Assembly: GCA_036832975.1 (NCBI GenBank)
Contig: DAITQM010000012.1
Span: 16,004 to 80,003 of the forward strand
Source of the DNA: DAITQM01 sp036832975
Lineage (GTDB): Bacteria > Pseudomonadota > Gammaproteobacteria > Xanthomonadales > Wenzhouxiangellaceae
Length of the DNA: 64,000 nt
Reading direction: 5' to 3'
Each line of letters begins with the position of its first letter. The stretch's first letter is position 1. Made by a program: the position numbers and the translations under genes. Under the pieces are notes generated by a model, which saw only the letters and a list, made by a program, of their open reading frames with translations, was not told the DNA's origin and did not search any database. This document shows positions 36,005 through 43,791 of the stretch, piece after piece.

Positions 36005-37039
36005 ATGGCACGGCGGCACCGTCAATCCGACAGCAGCAGACAAATCGCCTACCTGCCGCCGGCGACGCAACTGACGACGACACTCGGTGCGCTGCACGCC
36101 CGCCTCAAACTGACCCGCCCTTATGCCCGGCTGCTCGCCGCATTGCTGCGGCTGGGTTTGACGCCGCGCAGCGCGGTGATCGCCGTTCCATACTTGTGGC
36201 TGTTGCTGTTTTTCCTGGCCCCGTTTTTCATCGTTCTTAAATTGAGCTTCTCGCGGGTCATGATCGCGATGCCGCCCTACGAGCCGCTGTTGAGCTGGCT
36301 CGAAAGCGGCGCTTTGAAATTAAACGTCCACCTGACCAATTATCTTAGACTGTTCACCGACAACCTCTACGTTCTGTCCTACCTGAACAGCTTGAAAATC
36401 GCCGCCCTCGCGACGGCGATCACACTGCTCGTCGGCTACCCGATCGCCTATGCGATCGCCCGCGCCCCCGGCCGCTGGCGTGGCCTGTTGCTGACTCTGG
36501 TGATCCTGCCGTTTTGGACCTCGTTTCTGATCCGCGTCTATGCCTGGATCGGCATTCTCAAGAACGAAGGTCTGCTCAATGCTTTGCTCCTCAAACTCGG
36601 AGTGATTTCCTCGCCGCTCGTCATCCTCAATACCGATATCGCGGTGTACATCGGCATTGTCTATTCCTATCTGCCGTTCATGATCCTGCCGCTGTACGCC
36701 AACCTCGAGAAAATGGACTTGAGCCTGCTCGAAGCGGCGTCCGACCTCGGCTGCCGGCCGGGGAGAGCGTTCTGGAAAGTGACGGTACCGCTGTCGTTGC
36801 CGGGCGTCATCGCCGGCTGTTTCCTGGTTTTCATTCCGGCGGTCGGCGAGTTCGTCATTCCAGATTTGCTCGGCGGCTCGAATACGATCATGATCGGCAA
36901 GACACTGTGGACCGAATTTTTCAATAACCGCGACTGGCCGCTGTCATCGGCCGTCGCCGTGATTCTGCTCGTGCTGCTGATCGTGCCGATCGTCCTGTTC
37001 CAGCGCCAGCAGGAGCGGGCCGGGAGGCAGGCGGCATGA
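36005..37039 (+). CDS. potH: Putrescine ABC transporter permease
   Basis: One of two membrane permeases of the uptake system. It shows six helices and the ATPase-docking EAA loop as LLEAASDLGCRPGRAFWKVTVPLSLPGVIAG. The 344 residues are longer than E. coli PotH (317) because of a hydrophilic N-terminal extension of about 55 residues before the first helix (AVPYLWLLLFFLAPFF). The stop overlaps the potI ATG by four bases. Confidence 0.94.
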   Translation: MARRHRQSDSSRQIAYLPPATQLTTTLGALHARLKLTRPYARLLAALLRLGLTPRSAVIAVPYLWLLLFFLAPFFIVLKLSFSRVMIAMPPYEPLLSWLESGALKLNVHLTNYLRLFTDNLYVLSYLNSLKIAALATAITLLVGYPIAYAIARAPGRWRGLLLTLVILPFWTSFLIRVYAWIGILKNEGLLNALLLKLGVISSPLVILNTDIAVYIGIVYSYLPFMILPLYANLEKMDLSLLEAASDLGCRPGRAFWKVTVPLSLPGVIAGCFLVFIPAVGEFVIPDLLGGSNTIMIGKTLWTEFFNNRDWPLSSAVAVILLVLLIVPIVLFQRQQERAGRQAA

Positions 37040-37842
37040 GCCACAGCCTGCGCCCGGTCGCCGCCTTTTCGGGGTTCAACACCGCGTCGCTGGCGCTCGG
37101 CTTGCTTTTCCTCTACGTGCCGATCGCCCTGCTGGTGATTTTCAGTTTCAACGAATCGCGGCTGGTTACGGTGTGGGGCGGGTTTTCGACCAAATGGTAC
37201 AGCGCGCTGCTGACCAACCAGGGCATCAAGAACGCCGCGTGGGTCACCTTGAAAGTGGCGCTGATTTCAGCGACGCTGGCCACCGTACTAGGGACGATCG
37301 CTGGCCAGATCATGGCGCGTTTCGGCGCTTTTCGCGGCCGGCTGCTGTTTTCCGGCATGATCTACGCGCCGTTGGTGATGCCCGAAGTGATCACCGGCCT
37401 GTCTTTGCTTTTGATGTTCGTCGCCATCGCGCTCGATCGCGGCATGCTGACTTTGACCATCGCCCATATCACTTTTTCGATGTGTTACGTCGCCGTGGTC
37501 GTGCAATCGCGGTTGACGACCATGGACCGGGCGATCGAAGAGGCGGCGCTCGACCTCGGGTGCACGCCGGCCCGGACGTTTTTCACCGTCACCTTGCCGA
37601 TCATCATGCCGGCGGTGATTTCGGGCTGGCTGCTTTCCTTTACACTATCGCTTGACGATCTGGTGATCGCCAGCTTCACGACCGGCCCAGGGGCGACGAC
37701 GCTGCCGATGAAAATTTACAGTTCCGTCCGTCTCGGCGTCACCCCGGAGATCAACGCGGTATCGACGATCCTGATCGGCCTAGTCGCGGCCGGCGTCCTG
37801 ATCGCCGGCCTGATCAACCGCCGCCGTCCGGTGGGAGAATGA
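37036..37842 (+). CDS. potI: Putrescine ABC transporter permease
   Basis: Second permease, 268 residues with six helices. The FSFNESRLVTVWGGFSTKWY segment after helix 1 and the EAA loop AIEEAALDLGCTPARTFFTVTLPIIMPAVISG are typical PotI features (E. coli 281 aa). Ends the potFGHI run; 81 bases separate it from the porin-like gene, so transcription could continue. Confidence 0.94.
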   Translation: MSHSLRPVAAFSGFNTASLALGLLFLYVPIALLVIFSFNESRLVTVWGGFSTKWYSALLTNQGIKNAAWVTLKVALISATLATVLGTIAGQIMARFGAFRGRLLFSGMIYAPLVMPEVITGLSLLLMFVAIALDRGMLTLTIAHITFSMCYVAVVVQSRLTTMDRAIEEAALDLGCTPARTFFTVTLPIIMPAVISGWLLSFTLSLDDLVIASFTTGPGATTLPMKIYSSVRLGVTPEINAVSTILIGLVAAGVLIAGLINRRRPVGE

Positions 37843-37923
37843 AGTGCACTGGTTATCGCTTTATGGTGGCGGTGGCTTTGCAGATGTTGGAAATGACAAT
37901 TGGGTAAAACCTGGAGCACAACA

Positions 37924-38679
37924 ATGAATCGTCTATTTTGTTGGATCACTGTCAGTTTTTCGCTGCTCGCCGGCAACGCAGTCGAGGCCCAGATACTCGA
38001 TTATTTCTCGCTGACCCTGACCGGGGTCACCGACTACGAGTTCCGCGGCGTCTCGCAAACCGCCAACGACTCGGCGTTCCAGGGCAGCCTCGATTTCGAA
38101 CACGACACCGGCTTTTATGCCGGCTGGTGGTGGAGTTCGAGTCTCGATTTCGAGCAGTGCTGCGGCGAAAGTTGGGAGTTCGATTATTACGGCGGCTACG
38201 CGAGCGAAATCGGCGAGACCGGCATCGGCTACGACGTCGGCGTCGTGTACTACGATTTCCCCGGCACCAACGAGGATCTCGACTACACCGAGTTCTACGT
38301 CGGCACCAGTTACGAATTTATTGACTTCAAGTTCTGGTGGACGCCTAATTTCTTCTCCATCGGCAAGAACGCCCGCTACCTCGATCTCAATTTGAACTTC
38401 GAGCTGCCGTACGATATCGGTCTCGTGCTGCACGGCGGTTATACCGACGGCCGGGCGCTCGATCCGGAGTTCGCCGATCTGACCGGACTCAGCGATTATT
38501 TCGATTATTCGGTGGCACTCGGTTATTCACTTGGCCCGATCGATCTGGAAGTCAAGTGGGTCGATACCGATTTATCCGGCGACTTCAAGATCAGCAACGG
38601 CGCTTTGCAGAACGATTCGCGGGTGATTTTCACGATCTCGACGACCCTGCCGTGGGATAACGGCGGCGGGGAGGAATGA
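37924..38679 (+). CDS. TorF-family putative outer membrane porin
   Basis: Predicted beta-barrel of the Gcw_chp/TIGR02001 family, conserved in proteobacteria. A cleavable signal (MNRLFCWITVSFSLLAGNAVEAQ) is followed by the family start LTLTGVTDYEFRGVSQTANDSAFQGS and alternating aromatic beta strands with many Tyr, Trp and Asp. TGGAG is nine bases before ATG 37924. The 251 residues fit the family. Its place after potFGHI suggests it may pass polyamines through the outer membrane; acidic residues such as the NEDLDYTE segment would suit cations, but this is inference. Confidence 0.85.
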   Translation: MNRLFCWITVSFSLLAGNAVEAQILDYFSLTLTGVTDYEFRGVSQTANDSAFQGSLDFEHDTGFYAGWWWSSSLDFEQCCGESWEFDYYGGYASEIGETGIGYDVGVVYYDFPGTNEDLDYTEFYVGTSYEFIDFKFWWTPNFFSIGKNARYLDLNLNFELPYDIGLVLHGGYTDGRALDPEFADLTGLSDYFDYSVALGYSLGPIDLEVKWVDTDLSGDFKISNGALQNDSRVIFTISTTLPWDNGGGEE

Positions 38680-38724
38680 TCCGTCGAGGCGGCTGCCGGG
38701 TGATGGGCTAGTACGATCAGTGAG

Positions 38725-40062
38725 GTGAGTGCGGTGCGCAACGAAACCGGCTTGACTGCCGCGGACATGGAATCGTTCTGGATGCCGTTTACGGCGAACC
38801 GGCGGTTCAAACAGCGGCCGCGCCTTTTATCCAAGGCCGCGGGGATGTACTACGAAAGCGCGGACGGCCGCCGCATCCTCGACGGCGTCGCTGGGTTGTG
38901 GTGCTGCAACGCCGGGCACGGCCATCCCAGAATCGTCGAAGCGATCGGACAAAGCGCCGCGGCGCTCGATTACGCGCCGACGTTCCAGATGGGTCACCCG
39001 CGGGCTTACGAACTTGCCGACCGGCTCGCGGCGCTCGCTCCGGGCGATCTCGATCATGTGTTTTTCACTTGTTCGGGTTCGGAATCGGTCGATACCGCAC
39101 TGAAGATCGCGCTGGCCTATCACCGCCAGCGCGGCGAGGCCGGCCGGACGCGGTTGATCGGCCGTGAGCGTGCTTACCACGGCGTCGGTTTCGGCGGCAT
39201 CTCGGTCGGCGGCATCGCCGCCAACCGCAAGCAGTTTGCGGCGCTGCTCCCCGGCTGCGATCACCTCAGGCATACACATGACCCGGTTCGCAACGCGTTT
39301 AGCCGCGGCCTGCCAGCGCACGGCGCCGAACTGGCCGATGACCTCGAACGACTGGTCGCGTTGCACGACGCTTCGACCATCGCCGCGGTCATCGTCGAAC
39401 CGGTCTCCGGCTCGACCGGCGTGCTGCCGCCGCCCAAGGGCTATCTCGAGCGCCTGCGCGCGATCTGCGACCGGCACGGGATCTTGTTGATATTCGACGA
39501 AGTGATCACCGCTTTCGGGCGCCTCGGCGGGGCATTCGCGGCCGCGGTGTTCGGTGTCGTTCCGGACCTCATCACCACCGCCAAGGGACTGACTTCGGGC
39601 AGCGTTCCGATGGGCGCCGTGCTGGTCCGCAAGGGCATTTACGAGGCCTTTATGCACGGCCCGGAGCAGAGCATCGAGCTGTTCCACGGCTACACCTATT
39701 CGGCCCACCCGCTGGCTGTCGCCGCCGGTATCGCGACCCTCGACGTTTACCGCGACGAGCGGCTGTTCGAGCGCGCCGCCGAACTCGCCTTGTATTTCGA
39801 AAATGCGGTGCACAGCCTGGCCACTGCGCCGCACGTCGTCGATATCCGCAATTGCGGTCTGATGGCCGGTATCGAACTCGAGCCGCGGCCCGGGCAGCCG
39901 ACGGTGCGGGCGATGGAGGTCTTGCAGCGCTGCTTCGAGGCCGGCGTTCTGATCCGCGCCACCGGCGAGACACTGGCTTTGTCGCCGCCGTTGATCATCG
40001 CTGAGCGCGACATCGACACGCTGGTCGGGGTGATCGCCGAGGTTTTGGCGACCACCGCCTGA
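38725..40062 (+). CDS. Class III aminotransferase, omega-amino acid-pyruvate type
   Basis: Second PLP omega-transaminase of the block, resembling beta-alanine-pyruvate aminotransferases. The PLP lysine is K287 in TTAKGLTSGSVPMG; TCSGSESVDTALK and LIFDEVITAFGRLG are the other cofactor segments. It opens with MESFWMPFTANRRFK, typical of this subgroup. GTG at 38725 follows a weak GA-rich site; length is 445. It differs clearly from the SpuC-like enzyme at 32192, so the two probably handle different amines, for instance diamines versus omega-amino acids formed downstream. Confidence 0.87.
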   Translation: MSAVRNETGLTAADMESFWMPFTANRRFKQRPRLLSKAAGMYYESADGRRILDGVAGLWCCNAGHGHPRIVEAIGQSAAALDYAPTFQMGHPRAYELADRLAALAPGDLDHVFFTCSGSESVDTALKIALAYHRQRGEAGRTRLIGRERAYHGVGFGGISVGGIAANRKQFAALLPGCDHLRHTHDPVRNAFSRGLPAHGAELADDLERLVALHDASTIAAVIVEPVSGSTGVLPPPKGYLERLRAICDRHGILLIFDEVITAFGRLGGAFAAAVFGVVPDLITTAKGLTSGSVPMGAVLVRKGIYEAFMHGPEQSIELFHGYTYSAHPLAVAAGIATLDVYRDERLFERAAELALYFENAVHSLATAPHVVDIRNCGLMAGIELEPRPGQPTVRAMEVLQRCFEAGVLIRATGETLALSPPLIIAERDIDTLVGVIAEVLATTA

Positions 40063-40143
40063 TTGTGCAGCGGGGCGGCGTTTTGCACGGTTCACCGCCG
40101 CGCGCCGGTCTTGATGTTTTTCCCGTTACTGAACCGAAGAACC

Positions 40144-41793
40144 ATGAAAGCCTCTGACCTTTTCGTCCGCTGTCTCGAAGCCGAAGGCGTGCGTTACGTT
40201 TTCGGTGTTCCGGGTGAGGAAAATCTCGATTTCATCGAATCGCTGCGCCCGTCCTCGATCCGCCTGATCGTCACCCGCCACGAACAGGCGGCCGGCTTCA
40301 TGGCCGCGACTTACGGCCGCTTGACCGGTGAGCCCGGCGTTTGCCTGTCGACGCTCGGTCCGGGAGCGACCAATCTTTTGACCGCCGCGGCCTATGCCCA
40401 GCTCGGTGCCATGCCGATGGTGATGATCACCGGCCAGAAGCCGATCCGTTCGCCGAAACAGGGCGCCTTCCAGATCATCGACGTGGTCGGCATGATGGCG
40501 CCGGTCACCAAGTACACGCGGCAGGTGGTGAGCGCCAATTTCATCCCGGCGCGCGTTCGCGAGGCGTTTCGCGTTGCCGCCGAGGAGCGGCCGGGTGCCA
40601 CCCACCTCGAGGTGCCGGAGGATATTCTGCAAGAATCCTGCGACCTTGCGCCGCTCGCCGCCAGCCGGGCCCGCCGGCCGGTCGCCGAAGACAAGGCGAT
40701 CGCCGCGGCGGTGGCCGAACTGGCCGCCGCCCGCCGGCCGCTTCTGGTCATCGCCGCCGGCGCCAACCGCCGGCTGGTCAGCCGCATGCTGCGTCGTTTT
40801 GTCGAACGCTACAAGATCCCGTTTGTCACGACCCAGATGGGCAAAGGCGTTGTCGACGAGCGCCTCGATTGTTTCATCGGCAACGCCGCGCTGTCGGCTG
40901 GCGATTTCGTTCATCAAGCGATCGAGCGCGCTGACTTGATCGTCAACATCGGTCACGACGTGGTCGAAAAGCCGCCGTTTTTGATGCATGGCAACGGCCG
41001 CAAGGTCATTCATATCGACTTTTCGACGGCCAAGGTCGATCCTTTGTATTTCCCGCAGCTCGAAGTCACCGGCGATATCGCCAACGCCCTGTGGCAGATC
41101 GCCCAGCAGCTCGAAGTGCAGGACCACTGGGACTTCGCGCCGCTGCTCGCCGTGCGCGATGCGGCCCGTGCCCTTGACGCCGAATTGCTCGCCACGGAGC
41201 GTTTTCTGCTGCGTCCCGAACGGCTGGTCCACGAACTGCGCGAGGTGCTGCCCGAGGAGAGCATTCTGACGCTCGATAACGGCATGTACAAAATCTGGAC
41301 GGCGCGCAATTACCCCGCGGTCCAGCCCAACTCGGTGCTGCTCGACAACGCCCTGGCGACGATGGGCGCCGGCTTGCCGGCGGCGATGGCCGCGCGTCTG
41401 GTCCACCCGCGCCGCCCGATCGTCGCGTTGTGCGGCGACGGCGGCTTCATGATGAACTCCCAGGAATTGGAAACCGCGGTCCGTCTCGGCCTGAATCTCA
41501 CCGTCATCGTCCTCTGCGATAATGGTTACGGCATGATCCGTTGGAAACAGCAGCAGATGGGCTTTGCCGAATTTGGCCTCAATTACGATAACCCCGATTT
41601 TGTCCGCTACGCCGAAGCTTACGGCGCGCGCGGCCACCGGGTCGAAAGCGCGACCCAATTCAAACCGCTGCTCACCCGCTGCCTCGCCGAGCCGGGCGTG
41701 CATCTGCTCGCCGTGCCGGTCGATTACATCGCCAACCATCGCCTGCTCAACGATGAGATACCCAACCGGGCGGCGGAGTTAGCAGGCTGTTGA
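40144..41793 (+). CDS. TPP-dependent acetolactate synthase-like enzyme
   Basis: Thiamine-diphosphate enzyme of the acetohydroxyacid synthase/decarboxylase family. The catalytic Glu is in TRHEQAAGFMA; the TPP/Mg site is LCGDGGFMMNSQELETAVR with DNGYGMIRW. The GVPGEENLDFIESL opening marks the subgroup labelled AlsS-like that often occurs without a regulatory subunit, as here. ATG at 40144 gives 549 residues. The last residues (LAGC) and the TGA stop come from an inserted repeat, so the C-terminus is altered. Product (acetolactate or another acyloin) is unknown; its neighbours suggest use of pyruvate or an aldehyde from amine breakdown. Confidence 0.82.
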   Translation: MKASDLFVRCLEAEGVRYVFGVPGEENLDFIESLRPSSIRLIVTRHEQAAGFMAATYGRLTGEPGVCLSTLGPGATNLLTAAAYAQLGAMPMVMITGQKPIRSPKQGAFQIIDVVGMMAPVTKYTRQVVSANFIPARVREAFRVAAEERPGATHLEVPEDILQESCDLAPLAASRARRPVAEDKAIAAAVAELAAARRPLLVIAAGANRRLVSRMLRRFVERYKIPFVTTQMGKGVVDERLDCFIGNAALSAGDFVHQAIERADLIVNIGHDVVEKPPFLMHGNGRKVIHIDFSTAKVDPLYFPQLEVTGDIANALWQIAQQLEVQDHWDFAPLLAVRDAARALDAELLATERFLLRPERLVHELREVLPEESILTLDNGMYKIWTARNYPAVQPNSVLLDNALATMGAGLPAAMAARLVHPRRPIVALCGDGGFMMNSQELETAVRLGLNLTVIVLCDNGYGMIRWKQQQMGFAEFGLNYDNPDFVRYAEAYGARGHRVESATQFKPLLTRCLAEPGVHLLAVPVDYIANHRLLNDEIPNRAAELAGC

Positions 41794-41936
41794 AAAACAG
41801 CCTGCTAATCCGGGCCACGGATGGCCCGGCGAAATCAGGCGCTCCTCAGCGGCTGATTTCGGGAGCGCAGCGCAAGTCGCGCCTTTCGCAAGCGACATTG
41901 AAAAACGCCAGGATTGCGTTTTTCAACAACCTGTTA
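41780..41936. mobile_element. MITE-like element, second copy of the TAGCAGGCTGTTG family
   Basis: Left end TAGCAGGCTGTTGAAAAA (41780-41797) and inverted right end TAACAGGTTGTTGAAAAA (41936-41919) define 157 bases with no gene. It contains two hairpins: TAGCAGGCTG with CAGCCTGCTA, and TTGAAAAACGC with GCGTTTTTCAA near the right end. The interior differs from the copy at 21841. It supplies the stop of the upstream gene, and the ribosome site AAGGAG of the next gene follows its right end directly. Confidence 0.75.
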
Positions 41937-41950
41937 GAAGGAGCCGCAAG

Positions 41951-43384
41951 ATGACCGCAAAACGCTATCCCTACTATCTCGCCGGCCAGCCGGCTGCCCC
42001 CAATCACCGCCTGGCGGTGACCGATAAGTATTCCGGTGAGGTGTTTGCCGAAGTGGCGTCCGCCGGGCCGGCCGAAATCGAGCAGGCGATCGCCGCCTGC
42101 GCCGCGGCGGCGCCGGCGATGGCCGCGCTTTGCGCCTATGAACGGCGCGATATTTTGCAGCGTTGTGTCACCGAAATCACGGCGCGGAGCGAGGAATTCG
42201 CCCGCGTCCTGTGCCGCGAAGCCGGCAAGCCGATCAAAGACGCCCGCACCGAAGTCGGGCGGATGATCGACACCTTCCAGATCGCCGCCGAGGAAGCCCT
42301 GCGCATCGGCGGCGCGGTCATCGACCTCGACATCGCGCCGCGGGCACGCGGCTACCGGGGCTTGTGGAAGCGCGTGCCGATCGGCCCGTGTTCGTTCATC
42401 ACGCCCTTCAACTTTCCGCTCAATCTCGCGGCCCACAAAGTCGCCCCGGCGATCGCGATGGGCAATCCCTTCGTGCTCAAGCCCGCCGAACGCACGCCGG
42501 TCAGCGCCATTTTGCTCGGCGAAGTCCTGGCCGCCGCCGGCCTGCCCGACGGCGCTTTTTCGGTCGTGCCTTGCGACATCGCCGACGCCGGCCCGTTCAC
42601 CACCGACGAGCGCCTCAAGCTGTTGAGTTTCACCGGCTCGCGGCCGGTCGGCTGGAAGCTGAAGGCCCAGGCCGGCGCCAAAAAAGTGGTCCTCGAACTC
42701 GGCGGCAATGCCGCCTGCATCGTCGAGCGCGACGCCGATATCGCGGACGCCGTCGAGCGCATCGTGTACGGCGGCTTCTACCAATCCGGCCAGACCTGCA
42801 TCAGCGTCCAGCGGGTCATGGTCCATGAAGCGATTTACGACGAACTACTCGGCCGGCTGGTCGCCCGCGTCAAGGAATTGAAAGTCGGCGATCCGAACGA
42901 CGAGGAAACGTTCATCGGACCTGTGATTTCGATCAACGATGCCGTTCGTCTCGAACAATGGGTCCAGGACGCCGCCGCCGCCGGGGCGCAGATCCTGACC
43001 GGCGGCACCCGCGACGGCGTCATGATGCAGCCCACCGTCATCGCCGGCGCCCCGCCCGGTTGCAAAGTCAACGACGAAGAGGCCTTCGGGCCGTTGGTCA
43101 ACGTCACCCGCTTTGCCGATTTCAAACAAGCCGTCGCCGCCGCCAACGCCAGCCGCTACGGCCTGCAGGTCGGCGTTTTCACCCGCGATATCTACCAGAT
43201 CCAATATGCCTTCGACCACCTCGAAGCCGGCGGCATCATCATCAACGACGTTTCCTCCTTCCGCGTCGATAACATGCCCTACGGCGGCATTAAAGACAGC
43301 GGCACCGGCCGCGAAGGCGTTCGCTTCGCAATGGAAGACATGAGCGAAATCAAACTCCTGGTGCTCCGCAACCCTGGGAGCTAG
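41951..43384 (+). CDS. NAD(P)+-dependent aldehyde dehydrogenase
   Basis: Oxidises an aldehyde to the acid. Cys283 in SGQTCISVQR is the nucleophile, the general-base Glu lies in LELGGNAACIV, and the Asn/Lys region is TPFNFPLNLAAHKVAPAIAMGNPFVLKPAERTP. The 477 residues are of normal length. It belongs to the lactaldehyde/glyceraldehyde/sulfoacetaldehyde-type clade more than to PuuC. In this block it may oxidise aldehydes made by PuuB or the transaminases. AAGGAG precedes the ATG. The TAG stop overlaps the convergent HupE-like stop by four bases (CTAG). Confidence 0.9.
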   Translation: MTAKRYPYYLAGQPAAPNHRLAVTDKYSGEVFAEVASAGPAEIEQAIAACAAAAPAMAALCAYERRDILQRCVTEITARSEEFARVLCREAGKPIKDARTEVGRMIDTFQIAAEEALRIGGAVIDLDIAPRARGYRGLWKRVPIGPCSFITPFNFPLNLAAHKVAPAIAMGNPFVLKPAERTPVSAILLGEVLAAAGLPDGAFSVVPCDIADAGPFTTDERLKLLSFTGSRPVGWKLKAQAGAKKVVLELGGNAACIVERDADIADAVERIVYGGFYQSGQTCISVQRVMVHEAIYDELLGRLVARVKELKVGDPNDEETFIGPVISINDAVRLEQWVQDAAAAGAQILTGGTRDGVMMQPTVIAGAPPGCKVNDEEAFGPLVNVTRFADFKQAVAAANASRYGLQVGVFTRDIYQIQYAFDHLEAGGIIINDVSSFRVDNMPYGGIKDSGTGREGVRFAMEDMSEIKLLVLRNPGS

Positions 43385-43755
43385 CGAGGCTGTCGGGTTT
43401 TGCCGGTCGCGGCGCGGCCGATGAAGTAGGCGGCGATGAACAGCGGCGCGGAGCCGATCATGATGCCGGTGGCGTAGCTCCAGGTGGGGTGGCCGGCGGC
43501 GGGCAGGTGAAGTAACGCATACACCGCCAGGATGACGAACGCCCAGCCGCGGGCGCGTCCGAAGTGGGTGGCGTAACCGCCGGCGAACCCGGCGAGCAAC
43601 GCAACGAGCGGGTGCTGCCAGTTGCCCAGCCATGGGTGCAGTAAGCCAAGATAAAAATCGGAATATTGGATCGGATCGTGACCAGGGTGCGCCAGCGCCG
43701 TGCCGCTCAACAACATCGCCAGGCCAAGGACCAAGCGCGTTTTACCGTGACTCAT
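43381..43755 (-). CDS. HupE/UreJ-like membrane protein, short form
   Basis: Membrane protein of 124 residues with a signal-like first helix ending ALAHPGHD, then four hydrophobic segments. HupE/UreJ proteins start similarly and transport nickel, but here the usual HPxxGxDH motif reads HPWLGNWQH and the protein is about 70 residues short. The last residues (GRAATGKTRQPR) and the TAG stop are encoded by a copy of the repeat also present at 7010, so the gene may have been cut by insertion. Last gene of the hydrogenase structural operon, 36 bases after hynL. Nickel uptake is therefore possible but uncertain. Confidence 0.6.
   Translation of the reverse strand: MSHGKTRLVLGLAMLLSGTALAHPGHDPIQYSDFYLGLLHPWLGNWQHPLVALLAGFAGGYATHFGRARGWAFVILAVYALLHLPAAGHPTWSYATGIMIGSAPLFIAAYFIGRAATGKTRQPR
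43387..43414. repeat. Fragment of the CTGTCGGG repeat family at the HupE-like 3' end
   Basis: These 28 bases match 7014-7041, the left end of the repeat inside the P-type ATPase, at 26 positions. Here they encode the C-terminus of the HupE-like protein. No inverted partner was identified nearby, so this is a partial copy. Confidence 0.55.
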
Positions 43756-43791
43756 CGTAGTTGCTCCTCTGCAAGGTGAATCGACCGGGCG

